DNA of 64,000 nucleotides from assembly GCF_947254095.1 (NCBI RefSeq), contig NZ_CAMYBV010000006.1, positions 48,450 to 112,449 of the forward strand, in the 5' to 3' direction. This DNA is from an uncultured Mobiluncus sp. (GTDB lineage: Bacteria > Actinomycetota > Actinomycetes > Actinomycetales > Actinomycetaceae). Below are positions 29,671 to 38,289 of this stretch, piece after piece (the stretch's first letter is position 1; each line of letters begins with the position of its first letter). The notes below the pieces were generated by a model. The model was not told the DNA's origin and made no database searches. It was given only the letters and a program-made list of their open reading frames with translations. The translations under genes and the position numbers were made by a program.

Positions 29671-30168
29671 TTACCAATACGGGTCGATGTCTTCGGGATG
29701 TTTGCCGATGAGCTGGGAAGATTCCTCCAACACTACCCCGTGAATGAGGGAACGCAAATTATCCGTGGAGCGGGCGCGCTGCTCTAGAGGACGGCGATAC
29801 ACCACAACTTGGGCGGGCAAACTTTTGCCTGGGTCAGCGCCGAATCCTCGACCTAGGACAACTGACTCGCTCTCCCAAGGTGCCGGGTCCGAAGGGGGGA
29901 CGTCCTCCACTCCGTACTGGATAGTGGCTAGTTCCGGGCAGACTGCCACCAGGGAACGAACTTCCTGAATGACCAGTTCGTCAAAGGTTTCCCGACGAGT
30001 TCGGTAACGTGGCAGCATCGCCGGAACTAAAACTCCGCGATTGCCCCGGCCGTGCCGATCACGGCGCACATAGGAACGCCGCAGCCGCGGTCCGCTGCTG
30101 ACATCCCAGCGAATCTCACCGCCCAAATCCAAAACACGAACCCGATTGGTTCCAGCTTTTTCACTCAT
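29671..30168 (-). CDS. Metallopeptidase-family (minimal zincin) protein without HExxH
   Basis: 165 residues from ATG 30168 (MSEKAGTNRVRVLDLGG), which has GAGG 5 bases upstream; an in-frame extension to 30519 would run under DUF3499. The body RRDRHGRGNRG...FDELVIQEV...VEDVPPSDPAPW matches the actinobacterial metallopeptidase (DUF1025-like) family that sits beside DUF3499. The zinc helix, expected as HExxH, reads LIHGVVLEESSQLIG: a first His and a Glu are present in altered spacing and the second His is absent. Peptidase activity is therefore doubtful. Confidence 0.82.
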   Translation of the reverse strand: MSEKAGTNRVRVLDLGGEIRWDVSSGPRLRRSYVRRDRHGRGNRGVLVPAMLPRYRTRRETFDELVIQEVRSLVAVCPELATIQYGVEDVPPSDPAPWESESVVLGRGFGADPGKSLPAQVVVYRRPLEQRARSTDNLRSLIHGVVLEESSQLIGKHPEDIDPYW

Positions 30169-30330
30169 CGCCTCTAGCTTATCCCGCGGCGACAACAGGG
30201 TCGAGGATGTCCCGTAAAAATCGCGAATACTCTGAGCTGAGCTCGCAATCCCGGCTCTATCCCGGCCCGGAATCGGTGTCAGCAAGCGAGCCTGAGTGCC
30301 CCCGACCCCTGGGGGCAGTATGCTGGAAAG

Positions 30331-30762
30331 GTGACTTATACGCGCCGTTGTTCCAAACCGAGCTGCCCTAACCCAGCGGTAGCGACGATGACTTTTGACT
30401 ATCGAGAACGCAGCGCATTCATTGGCCCACTCAGCGCCCATCGGAATCCCGGAGCATACGATTTTTGCCGTGAACACGCCGAAAAACTGACGGCACCACG
30501 GGGCTGGGAGGTCGTCCATTTAACGAATTCCTTTACGCCCCCGCCGCCCAACGATGAGGAACTGATGGCTTTGGCTAATGCGGTGAAGGCAGCGGCGCAG
30601 AATCCCGTCCCCCGCCAAACTGTGCATCCAGAAGGCTATCGCGGTCCCCTAGGGAAGGAACCTCAGCTGGGGTTGGGCGATACCGCACCCGGAACGCCCG
30701 ACACCCCAGGGAAACGCCACGGTCATCTAACTTTGGTGCCGCCCCCGAAACAAGTTAGCTAA
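30331..30762 (+). CDS. DUF3499 domain-containing protein
   Basis: 143 residues. The N terminus TRRCSKPSCPNPAVATMTFDY and FCREHAEKLTAPRGWEVVHL give a CxxxxC...C..H pattern that looks like a small zinc-binding domain, diagnostic of DUF3499, a family restricted to Actinobacteria. The C-terminal third is Pro/Gly-rich and probably disordered. GTG start at 30331; GGAAAG abuts it, so initiation is not textbook. It is divergent from the zincin-like gene with a 162-bp gap, and convergent with ppa. Confidence 0.88.
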   Translation: MTYTRRCSKPSCPNPAVATMTFDYRERSAFIGPLSAHRNPGAYDFCREHAEKLTAPRGWEVVHLTNSFTPPPPNDEELMALANAVKAAAQNPVPRQTVHPEGYRGPLGKEPQLGLGDTAPGTPDTPGKRHGHLTLVPPPKQVS

Positions 30763-30767
30763 AACAT

Positions 30768-30798
30768 TAGACCGGCCAACAAACTGTTGACCGGTCTT
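30768..30798. terminator. Bidirectional terminator between DUF3499 and ppa
   Basis: AGACCGG-C-CAACA (30769-30781) pairs with TGTTG-A-CCGGTCT (30785-30797): 12 bp with one mismatch and a 3-base loop. The minus-strand side is followed by AATGTTTTAG. It lies in the 48-bp gap between convergent genes. Confidence 0.75.
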
Positions 30799-30810
30799 AG
30801 CGCGATTCAT

Positions 30811-31341
30811 TCACAGGTGAATGTAGGTGTGCGCGTCGGGGCCTTCCTTGTCACGGAAACGCTTCCACGAGGCTTGAATTTCTTTCTCGGCCTCTTCCCG
30901 GCCGACCCAGTTAGCCCCTTCCACTGACTTGCCGGGTTCCAGGTCTTTGTAAACCTCAAAAAAATGCTGGATTTCCAGGCGATGGAACTCCGAAACATCC
31001 TCCAGCTCGGTACGCCACGCGGCTCGCTGGTCAGTAGCGGGGACGCACAAGACTTTGTCATCGCCGCCGTGTTCGTCAGTCATGCGGAACATCCCCAGCG
31101 CCCGGCACTTGATGACACATCCGGGGAACGTTGGTTCTTCCAGCAGAACCAGGGCATCGAGCGGGTCGCCATCCATGCCTAGGGAATCATCGATGAAACC
31201 GTAGTCATCGGGGTAGCGAGTTGAGGTAAACAGCATTCGATCCAAAACAATACGACCGGTCTCGTGATCGACTTCGTATTTATTTCGGTTCCCCTTCGGA
31301 ATCTCAATGGTCACATTGAACGTCAAAAAATCTTCAGCCAT
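30811..31341 (-). CDS. ppa: Inorganic pyrophosphatase (family I)
   Basis: Hydrolyses pyrophosphate, pulling biosynthetic reactions forward. Family I motifs are present: IPKGNRNKYEVDHETG, DDYGFIDDS, and the metal-binding DGDPLDALVL. The start is uncertain: ATG 31341 (MAEDFLTFNVTIEIPKG) matches where homologues begin and has purine-rich GAAGAAAA upstream; ATG 31356 (MPKKIMAED) has AAGG immediately adjacent. The longer in-frame extension to 31458 is unlike the family. From 31341 the protein has 176 residues. Confidence 0.94.
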   Translation of the reverse strand: MAEDFLTFNVTIEIPKGNRNKYEVDHETGRIVLDRMLFTSTRYPDDYGFIDDSLGMDGDPLDALVLLEEPTFPGCVIKCRALGMFRMTDEHGGDDKVLCVPATDQRAAWRTELEDVSEFHRLEIQHFFEVYKDLEPGKSVEGANWVGREEAEKEIQASWKRFRDKEGPDAHTYIHL

Positions 31342-31527
31342 TATTTTCTTCGGCATCCTTACTTTTTGTGCCACCGGTGTCTCCGGATTGGCGTTGCTTT
31401 GCACCGATGTCACCTGCTTTGGTGAACATCGCTGTAAACTATTGTGCCACACCCGCACCCCTAAGCGACATCTTCTATACTAGATAGGGTTGTTTCCAGA
31501 TAACAGAACCGTGTGACGGGGGGGTCG

Positions 31528-33195
31528 GTGCGCACCAAGGGACGCGTAAACGCAGCAATAATCGCAGGTGCCTTAGTTCTCAGCGGCGCTTATGTTGGTG
31601 CTGACGGAGCGGACTTGGTGCCGGGGTTTCTGACCTTCAAAGCCCCCCTACCGCGAGTGGTTCCTTTCCCTGACTCTCCCACCGTGAGCCCCGAACCTGC
31701 CGAAATTCCGCTTTTTGCCAAATCCACCAACTTCGACGCCAATACGTATAAAGCCCTAGTGCGCGAGTTTGCCACGGATTACCGCCTCGCAAACGCGAAA
31801 CTGTCCTTTTGGGTAGGCGACCGGGACGGCGTGGAACTGGCATCTCATGAACCCCAAAGCGCCCTGACTGCCGCTTCTACGACAAAACTGCTCACCGCGG
31901 TGGCGGCATTGCACGAATTCGGCCCGGAAGCGCGGGCCCGCACGGTCGTGGCCTGGGACAACGATAAGCGGAAACTATACTTAATCGCCGGCGGGGATGT
32001 GCTGCTGGGGTCGGGAGCGGACGCGCCGCGTTCCATCAAAGGCTACGCCGGTCTAGACACTCTCGCGGCGGACACCATAGTGGCACTTTCTTCCCAAACT
32101 CCAGGGGAATCTGAGCAAGCCAGCGCAAGTCATCAGCCCTCCCCCACCAAGGAACGAAAAACCTCTGCTCCCAAAGCACCAGCCTCTCGAGACAAATCCC
32201 CTACGGGCAGCCTGCTGAACGGCAAACCCTACACGTTGGTATTGGACACCTCCTGGTTTGGCTCTGAAACAGCCTCTCCTTTCTGGCGTGAGGGGGACGA
32301 CCGCTGGGTCGGTCCCCTCCAAGGCATGGCCATCGATACCGGTCTGATTGATCCGAACGCTAATAAGGGATACTACCCGGACGCGGCCGGGGTCGCGGGC
32401 CAGGCTTTTGCGCAAGCCTTGGGCCGTTTAGGCGGGGCGGGACCAGCCAAAGTCGAGGTGGGGAAATCGGGACTGGCCTCGAAGAAACTCCTCGACCCGC
32501 TCTCTGCCCTACCGGAAGTGAACACAGAGGCTGCCACCAGTCACGGTCCGATCCCGATTGCCTACGCACAAGGGGCCCCGCTTGCCCAGGTGGAGCGGCA
32601 AATGTTAAAGATTTCGGATAATACTTTGGCAGAGAACCTCGGTCGGCTGGTAGCGTTGCACCGCAACGCAAAACCGACTTTTGCCGCCTCTGGAACAGCG
32701 GTTATGGAGTCGCTGCGGGAGTTGGGCTTGGACTTGGGCAAAACTGAACTGAAAGGCTGCTCGGGGCTGGCTTATGACACGCGGATACCTGCCCGAGTCC
32801 TTGCGGATGTGGTGCGGTTGTCAATGAGTAAAGACCACCCCGAACTGCACTCTGTTGCCGCCAACGTCCCCGTGGCGGGGACAGATGGCACTTTGGAGCA
32901 CGCTTACCAGGGAACCCTCGCTGCGGGCGTGGTTCGCGGTAAAACCGGCACGTTGGGAATTACGAATTCTCTGGCCGGGACATTCGTGCGCAATAACCAG
33001 GAGTTTATTTATGCCCTGGTCATCTCCGGTTATCCCGACTCTCAGGGCGGGCCCAGTATCCAAGCAAAACAGATGTTCATGAACGGTTTACTCGGCGCAA
33101 AAACCTCTTTCTCTAACGTCGACCCGAAGAGCCAACCTCCCACTACCCCTCCCGCTGGCGCCGCACCACCGAATCAGGAAGCTCCCGCCAACTAG
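31528..33195 (+). CDS. dacB: D-alanyl-D-alanine carboxypeptidase/endopeptidase, PBP4 (class C)
   Basis: Peptidoglycan-trimming penicillin-binding protein. Numbered from GTG 31528: catalytic S117-T-T-K120, S363-D-N365 and K472-T-G motifs, in order, with the long insertion between the first two that marks the PBP4/DacB type. The N terminus (RTKGRVNAAIIAGALVLSGAY) is a signal peptide or anchor; the C terminus is Pro-rich. GTG 31528 has a run of G as ribosome site; GTG 31513 is an alternative. TATACT at 31476-31481 may be its -10. Confidence 0.92.
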   Translation: MRTKGRVNAAIIAGALVLSGAYVGADGADLVPGFLTFKAPLPRVVPFPDSPTVSPEPAEIPLFAKSTNFDANTYKALVREFATDYRLANAKLSFWVGDRDGVELASHEPQSALTAASTTKLLTAVAALHEFGPEARARTVVAWDNDKRKLYLIAGGDVLLGSGADAPRSIKGYAGLDTLAADTIVALSSQTPGESEQASASHQPSPTKERKTSAPKAPASRDKSPTGSLLNGKPYTLVLDTSWFGSETASPFWREGDDRWVGPLQGMAIDTGLIDPNANKGYYPDAAGVAGQAFAQALGRLGGAGPAKVEVGKSGLASKKLLDPLSALPEVNTEAATSHGPIPIAYAQGAPLAQVERQMLKISDNTLAENLGRLVALHRNAKPTFAASGTAVMESLRELGLDLGKTELKGCSGLAYDTRIPARVLADVVRLSMSKDHPELHSVAANVPVAGTDGTLEHAYQGTLAAGVVRGKTGTLGITNSLAGTFVRNNQEFIYALVISGYPDSQGGPSIQAKQMFMNGLLGAKTSFSNVDPKSQPPTTPPAGAAPPNQEAPAN

Positions 33196-33227
33196 AATTG
33201 CCCGATTTCACATCTTGAAACACCGGT

Positions 33228-33257
33228 TTAGCTTTTTGGTCGTGGGGTTGCTACAAT
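33228..33257 (+). promoter_or_regulatory. Candidate promoter of the methionine operon
   Basis: TACAAT (33252-33257) is a good -10; TTAGCT (33228-33233) is a weak -35 at 18-base spacing. Transcription would start close to A33264, the first base of a short ATG ORF, giving a 163-base leader before metY. Confidence 0.5.
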
Positions 33258-33263
33258 CACAGC

Positions 33264-33287
33264 ATGACTAAACGAATGCCTCGCTGA
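33264..33287 (+). CDS. Possible leaderless 7-codon leader peptide (MTKRMPR)
   Basis: ATG at 33264, seven bases after the -10 box, opens a frame MTKRMPR ending with TGA at 33285-33287. Its coding sequence overlaps the 5' strand of stem P1 and its stop lies in stem P2 of the leader RNA, so translation would compete with folding. There is one internal Met codon. Nothing but position supports translation. Confidence 0.25.
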   Translation: MTKRMPR

Positions 33288-33426
33288 CGTGCACGTCAGC
33301 CTCTAAACGTCCAGTACCGCGTCCGGTACTGAGCATTCGTATCTCCATGTTCCTGCGTGCCCGTCAGAGCCAAAAATCTTTTGGGGACAAGTTTGTACAG
33401 CTATAACTCACGCAAAGGAAACTACG
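33264..33426 (+). promoter_or_regulatory. Structured leader RNA of metYFEX (three-way junction), class not recognised
   Basis: Three perfect helices close a junction: P1 ACGAATGC (33272-33279) with GCATTCGT (33333-33340); P2 GCTGACG (33283-33289) with CGTCAGC (33294-33300), loop TGCA; P3 CAGTACCG (33312-33319) with CGGTACTG (33324-33331), loop CGTC. Joining strands are CTC, CTCTAAACGTC and a single A. Downstream 33356-33367 can pair instead with 33284-33295. It lies ahead of four methionine genes, so a SAM, methionine or homocysteine sensor is a natural guess, but it lacks the S-box and SAM-IV cores I know. Confidence 0.7.
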
Positions 33427-34800
33427 ATGTCTAAAACCACTATTGGACCCAACTGGGTCGACCACCCCGAATGGGGCTTCGATACTCTGCAAATTCATGC
33501 CGGCTACACTGGCGATCCGACCACGGGCACGCAAACGGTGCCGATTTATGCCACGAACGCGTTTCACTTCCCGAGTGTGGAATCGGCGGCTGCCCGTTTT
33601 GCTTTGCAAGAGCTGGGGCCGATTTATTCTCGCTTGGGCAACCCCACCAACGATGCTTTAGAAGCCCGGATTGCCGCACTGGAAGGCGGGGTCGGGGCGA
33701 TTGCCACCGGGTCGGGGCAAGCTGCCATCACGCTAGCTATTTTGACTTTGGCATCGAAAGGTCAAAATGTGGTGGCTTCAAACTCGATTTACGGGGGCAC
33801 GTTCAACCTGTTGGGCCACACTTTGGACCGCCTGGGTATCGAGGTACGTTTTGTTGATAATCCTCGTGACATTAGCCAGTGGGCGGCCCGCACCGACGCG
33901 AACACGGCGGCTTACTACGGGGAGCTGGTGCCCAATCCGCAGGGCGACGTGCTGGACTTGGAGCCCTTGGCTCAAACCGCGCACCAAGCCGGGGTTCCAC
34001 TCGTTGTCGACAATACGGTTCCCACCCCTTACCTGTGCCGTCCCATCGAGTTCGGGGCGGATATCGTGGTGCACTCCGCCACCAAGTATCTGGGCGGGCA
34101 CGGTTCAGCCATGCTCGGTATCGTGGTTGATTCCGGCCGTTTCGATTATGCCGCAGCGAAAGCGGCTCCGCGTTTCCCGGGTTTTAACGCTCCCGATCCC
34201 TCCTATCACGGCGTTGTTTATGCCCGTGATTTCGGTGTTCAAGGGGAGTTGGGGGCGAATCTGGCGTTTATTTTGAAGGCGCGGGTTGAAGGCCAGCGGG
34301 ATCTCGGCTTCGTAGCTTCGCCTTTCGCGGTGTGGACGGTAGGACTGGGAGTTGATACGTTGAGCTTGCGGATGGAACGCCACATTGCCAACACTCGTCG
34401 GATTGCTGAATTCCTGGAGTCTCAGGTCGGCGGTGGCTTAGTGGAGACGGTACGGTGGTCATCGCTGCCCTCCTCCCCCTTCTATGCCTTGGCGCAAAAA
34501 TATACCCCGAAGGGGTGCGGTTCCCTGCTGAACTTTGACCTGGCAGGCGGTCTGGAAGCCGGTAAAGCATTTATCAATTCCCTGGAATTGCTGGCAAATG
34601 TCGCTAATATCGGAGACGTGCGCTCCCTCGCGATTCACCCGGCCTCAACGACTCACGCCCAGCTGACTACAGCTGAGCTGCTGGCACAGGGCATTACCCC
34701 CGGCACCGTCAGGCTGTCGATTGGCATTGAAGACCCCAAGGATATTTTGGCTGACATTGAGCGCGGTCTGGCCGCGGCACGGCAGGCGAATGCCGCGTAA
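33427..34800 (+). CDS. metY: O-acetylhomoserine sulfhydrylase (PLP-dependent)
   Basis: Makes homocysteine from O-acetylhomoserine and sulfide. The 457-residue Cys/Met-metabolism PLP enzyme has YATNAFHFPS and ATGSGQAAITLAI near the N terminus, and the PLP lysine K220 in VVHSATKYLGGHGSAMLG. Length and the insertion around YHGVVYARDFG are typical of MetY rather than cystathionine gamma-synthase. The ATG has AAAGGAA upstream. It is the first gene of the metY-metF-metE-metX operon; metX makes its substrate. Confidence 0.94.
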   Translation: MSKTTIGPNWVDHPEWGFDTLQIHAGYTGDPTTGTQTVPIYATNAFHFPSVESAAARFALQELGPIYSRLGNPTNDALEARIAALEGGVGAIATGSGQAAITLAILTLASKGQNVVASNSIYGGTFNLLGHTLDRLGIEVRFVDNPRDISQWAARTDANTAAYYGELVPNPQGDVLDLEPLAQTAHQAGVPLVVDNTVPTPYLCRPIEFGADIVVHSATKYLGGHGSAMLGIVVDSGRFDYAAAKAAPRFPGFNAPDPSYHGVVYARDFGVQGELGANLAFILKARVEGQRDLGFVASPFAVWTVGLGVDTLSLRMERHIANTRRIAEFLESQVGGGLVETVRWSSLPSSPFYALAQKYTPKGCGSLLNFDLAGGLEAGKAFINSLELLANVANIGDVRSLAIHPASTTHAQLTTAELLAQGITPGTVRLSIGIEDPKDILADIERGLAAARQANAA

Positions 34801-34833
34801 CCGGATAAAACTATCACTCACTTAGGAAAACCG

Positions 34834-35853
34834 ATGACTATCAAAGACCTCTATGCGGCACCGCACCCCGCGCTGTCGCATCCTCGGGGGAACAGCGCTG
34901 CGCCTCACGAGGCCGGGTCAGGGCGTGATCTGCGGGTGTCGTATGAGCTGTATCCGCCGCGCAATGCCCGACCGACTTCCCAGGCATGGGCAGGCATAGA
35001 CCGGCTGTTAGATTCTCGTCCCGATTACGTCTCGGTCACGTTTGGAACGAGCGGTACATCACCAGATGCTTCACAATCTGTCCTGTGGCACGCTTTAAAG
35101 CGTTCGGGGCGGCCCGTCTTGGCTCATCTGACCTGCGTAGGAAAGACCCGAGCGAAACTGGTAGGAATCATCCGGGACATGATGGACTTGGGAGTACGTG
35201 ATTTCCTCGCGCTGCGCGGGGACGATATACCCGAGGATGAGCCAGGAAAAACGGAACCAGACGAATTTGACCGAGCATTCCAACTCGTGCAGCTGATTCG
35301 AGAAGTTTCCGCCGATTACCTCGGGGACGCGCAAGCCGTCAGTATCGCGGTGGCCGCCTATCCGGCAGGCAGTATCCAGACCCGCACGGATGCGGTTCAG
35401 GCTCTGGTGGAAAAACAGGCGGCTGGCGCCGATTTTGCTATCACTCAGGTGTTTTACCGAGCCCAGGACTATGCCGAGTTGGTTCAGTCGGCAACGTACC
35501 AGGGCGTGACGATACCCATCGTTCCGGGAATTATTCCGTTTACAGATGTCAGCCGCCTCCAGCGGCTGGAGGGCCTCACCGGGGTCCCGGTACCGGAAAG
35601 GATTATGACCATAGCGAATATCGCCGATCCTGCCGAGAGAATCTTGGAGAGCCTAGGCGCCACCCTGGATTTCGTCAACGACCTCATCGAAGCCAACGCA
35701 CCCGGCATTCACTTCTATACTTTCAATCGGCCCCGGCCGGTCTTGGACTTGGTGGAGCACCTGCGTTCTCGCGGTTTTGCCCACGTGGACCAGGAGGATT
35801 CACATAACCTGCTCGGCCTGATGAACGCCGCCATGCACCGCATCTCTCCTTGA
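34834..35853 (+). CDS. metF: Methylenetetrahydrofolate reductase
   Basis: Reduces 5,10-methylene-THF to 5-methyl-THF, the methyl source for MetE downstream. 339 residues in a FAD-binding TIM barrel: SYELYPPRNA (active-site Glu region), SVTFGTSGTS, LAHLTCVGKTRA, FLALRGDDIP, FAITQVFY and PGIHFYTFNRP. It starts 33 bp after metY with TTAGGAAAACCG before the ATG. The N-terminal ~35 residues (APHPALSHPRGNSAAPHE) extend beyond the usual start and might be non-conserved. Confidence 0.95.
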   Translation: MTIKDLYAAPHPALSHPRGNSAAPHEAGSGRDLRVSYELYPPRNARPTSQAWAGIDRLLDSRPDYVSVTFGTSGTSPDASQSVLWHALKRSGRPVLAHLTCVGKTRAKLVGIIRDMMDLGVRDFLALRGDDIPEDEPGKTEPDEFDRAFQLVQLIREVSADYLGDAQAVSIAVAAYPAGSIQTRTDAVQALVEKQAAGADFAITQVFYRAQDYAELVQSATYQGVTIPIVPGIIPFTDVSRLQRLEGLTGVPVPERIMTIANIADPAERILESLGATLDFVNDLIEANAPGIHFYTFNRPRPVLDLVEHLRSRGFAHVDQEDSHNLLGLMNAAMHRISP

Positions 35854-35943
35854 GGCCCTCGCCCGAAGAACCTGATGAAACCAACCGAACCGAACTTAAC
35901 AAAGAAAACACACGTTAGAACCTACTGAAGGGAATTTTAGAAA

Positions 35944-38259
35944 ATGACTGAAAAGCAAGCTTTTCCCGCCGCGACTGTTGCGGGTTATCCCCGGATTGGC
36001 GCGAACCGCGAACTGAAGCGGAGCCTGGAGCACTATTGGGCTCAAAAAATCGACCGCGCCACTTTCGATGCCCAGATAAAGCAACAGTTGGCGACTCGAA
36101 TCAACCATCTGAAAGACTCGGGGTTGAACGAACCGGGGTCAAATCCCGCGGACTTCGTGCTCTATGACCAGGTTTTGACCCTGACTTGCGCCCTGGGAGC
36201 CGTCCCCCAGCGTTTTGGCAACCTGGTACGCCCCGACGGTTCCTTGGACGTGGACGGAGAGTTCACCTTGGCGCGGGGTATTGATGATAAGCCCGCTTTG
36301 GAAATGACCAAGTGGTTCGACACAAATTATCACTACCTGGTTCCTGAAATCGGCCCCTACACTCAGATTTCCGCCGTAGCTAATCCGTGGTTGGAACAGG
36401 TCAAGGCTGGGGGCCCTGCGCTGCGTCCGGTTCTCATCGGTCCGGTTACCTATCTGTTGGGCGCCAAAGCCAGTGCGGACGCTCCGGCACATTTCCACCC
36501 CCTGCAGCGACTGGACGCGGTGTTGGCTGGATTCGAGGTTTTCCTCAGCCAGTTCGCGGCGGCCGGAGTGACTTGGGTGCAGCTTGATGAGCCGGCTTTG
36601 GTGTGTGACACCTGGTCCACTTCCCGCGAGGAAGTGCTGGCGGCGGCTCGTAAGACTTACGAATTCCTGAGTAAACTGACCAATCGCCCCCAAATTTTTG
36701 TAAACGCCCCCTACGGGCCGCTGGGTCTCGATGGGCTGGACGTGCTGAGTGCCACCGATGTGGAAGCCATCGGTTTGGATCTGGTTGCCGGTCCGGTTCC
36801 GAACCCTGAGGACCTTAAAACCATCGGGAATAAAACCCTGGTGGCGGGCATCGTTTCGGGTCGCAACGTGTGGCGTACCGACTTGCGCCAGGCTCTCGAG
36901 ACTTTACAGACGATTCACCAGGTAGTCCCGAGCCTCAGCGTGTCCACCTCGACTTCGCTGCAGCACGTCCCCCACGATGCGGCCAGAGAAACGTCCTTGG
37001 ATCCGCAAGTGCGTTCCTGGTTGGCTTTTGCGGACCAAAAGATTGCCGAGGTACAGACTTTGGCGCGAGGCTTGGCGGATCCCAGTTCTATCGCCGCTGA
37101 GTTGGCGGAAAATGCCGAAATCTTGGCTTCCCGCGCCAACCATCCGGGAGTGAAACGTGCCGAGGTGCGTCAGGCTACCGCGGCCGTGACGGCGGCCGAT
37201 CGGACGCGTGCCCCCTATCCGCAGCGTTTGGCGGCACAAGCGGAGATTCTGCAGTTGCCGTTGCTGCCCACCACCACGATTGGTTCTTTCCCGCAAACCA
37301 CCGAGATTCGCCAGGCACGGGCTGCGTTCCGCCGCCACGAAATCGACGAGGCTCAATACGATGAGGAAATCCGCAATGAGATTGCTCGGGTCGTGAAGCT
37401 GCAGGAAGATCTCGGTTTGGATGTGCTGGTACACGGGGAAGCTGAACGCAACGACATGGTGCAGTTCTTTGCCGAAAACCTGGAAGGTTTCGCCACTACG
37501 GAACACGGCTGGGTGCAGTCCTACGGTTCGCGCTGCACTCGACCCTCGATTCTGTGGGGGGACGTCACGCGTTCCCACCCCATGACAGTCGAGTGGTCGA
37601 CTTATGCCCAATCCCTCACCGCAAAGCCGATGAAAGGGATGCTGACCGGCCCCGTCACCATCATGGCGTGGTCTTTTGTTCGCGACGACGAGTCTCGTGC
37701 GGAGGTTGCGGATCAGCTGGGGTTGGCGCTGCGCGCTGAAATCGCCGACCTCAATGCGGCTGGCATCAAAATCGTGCAGGTGGATGAACCGGCCATCCGC
37801 GAGCTGTTGCCGCTGCGCGCAGCCGGACGGGAGAATTATTTGCAATGGTCCGTGGGGGCTTTCCGCTTAGCCACCGGCGGGGCACCAAAAGAGCTGCAAA
37901 TCCACACCCACCTGTGCTATTCCGAGTTCAACGTGGTGGTGGACGCGATTGATCACCTGGATGCGGACGTCACCTCGATTGAGGCCAGCCGCTCCAAGAT
38001 GGACATTTTGCCGGCAGTGCACGAGCACGGTTTCGAGCGCGGGCTGGGGCCGGGGATTTGGGATATTCACTCGCCGCGGGTGCCGAAACTCGATGAGGAA
38101 GTGGGGCTGCTGGAAAAGGCTGTCGCCGCTTTGGACCCCCACCAAGTTTGGGTCAACCCAGACTGCGGTTTGAAAACCCGCGCCTACCCCGAAACGGTGG
38201 CCACCTTAGAGAACCTGGTCGGAGCCGCGAAGGCGGTGCGCGCGAAACTCGAAGCCTGA
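35944..38259 (+). CDS. metE: Cobalamin-independent methionine synthase
   Basis: Transfers the methyl group of 5-methyl-THF-triglutamate to homocysteine. 771 residues in two barrels. The N-terminal barrel starts with GYPRIGANRELKRSLEHYW; the C-terminal catalytic barrel starts with TTTIGSFPQTTEIR and holds the zinc ligands H656 and C658 (IHTHLCYSEF) and C741 (NPDCGLKTR). GAAGGGAA precedes the ATG. The 90-bp gap from metF shows no terminator. No cobalamin riboswitch signature (GCCACTG) is visible upstream. Confidence 0.97.
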   Translation: MTEKQAFPAATVAGYPRIGANRELKRSLEHYWAQKIDRATFDAQIKQQLATRINHLKDSGLNEPGSNPADFVLYDQVLTLTCALGAVPQRFGNLVRPDGSLDVDGEFTLARGIDDKPALEMTKWFDTNYHYLVPEIGPYTQISAVANPWLEQVKAGGPALRPVLIGPVTYLLGAKASADAPAHFHPLQRLDAVLAGFEVFLSQFAAAGVTWVQLDEPALVCDTWSTSREEVLAAARKTYEFLSKLTNRPQIFVNAPYGPLGLDGLDVLSATDVEAIGLDLVAGPVPNPEDLKTIGNKTLVAGIVSGRNVWRTDLRQALETLQTIHQVVPSLSVSTSTSLQHVPHDAARETSLDPQVRSWLAFADQKIAEVQTLARGLADPSSIAAELAENAEILASRANHPGVKRAEVRQATAAVTAADRTRAPYPQRLAAQAEILQLPLLPTTTIGSFPQTTEIRQARAAFRRHEIDEAQYDEEIRNEIARVVKLQEDLGLDVLVHGEAERNDMVQFFAENLEGFATTEHGWVQSYGSRCTRPSILWGDVTRSHPMTVEWSTYAQSLTAKPMKGMLTGPVTIMAWSFVRDDESRAEVADQLGLALRAEIADLNAAGIKIVQVDEPAIRELLPLRAAGRENYLQWSVGAFRLATGGAPKELQIHTHLCYSEFNVVVDAIDHLDADVTSIEASRSKMDILPAVHEHGFERGLGPGIWDIHSPRVPKLDEEVGLLEKAVAALDPHQVWVNPDCGLKTRAYPETVATLENLVGAAKAVRAKLEA

Positions 38260-38289
38260 ACCTGAAAACCGTCGAGCCTAAGGATAGCG

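Noticed and set aside
33264..33426. Known SAM riboswitch (S-box, SAM-IV, SAM-VI) or cobalamin riboswitch
   Set aside because: The conserved cores of these classes as I remember them are not present; left as an unidentified leader RNA.
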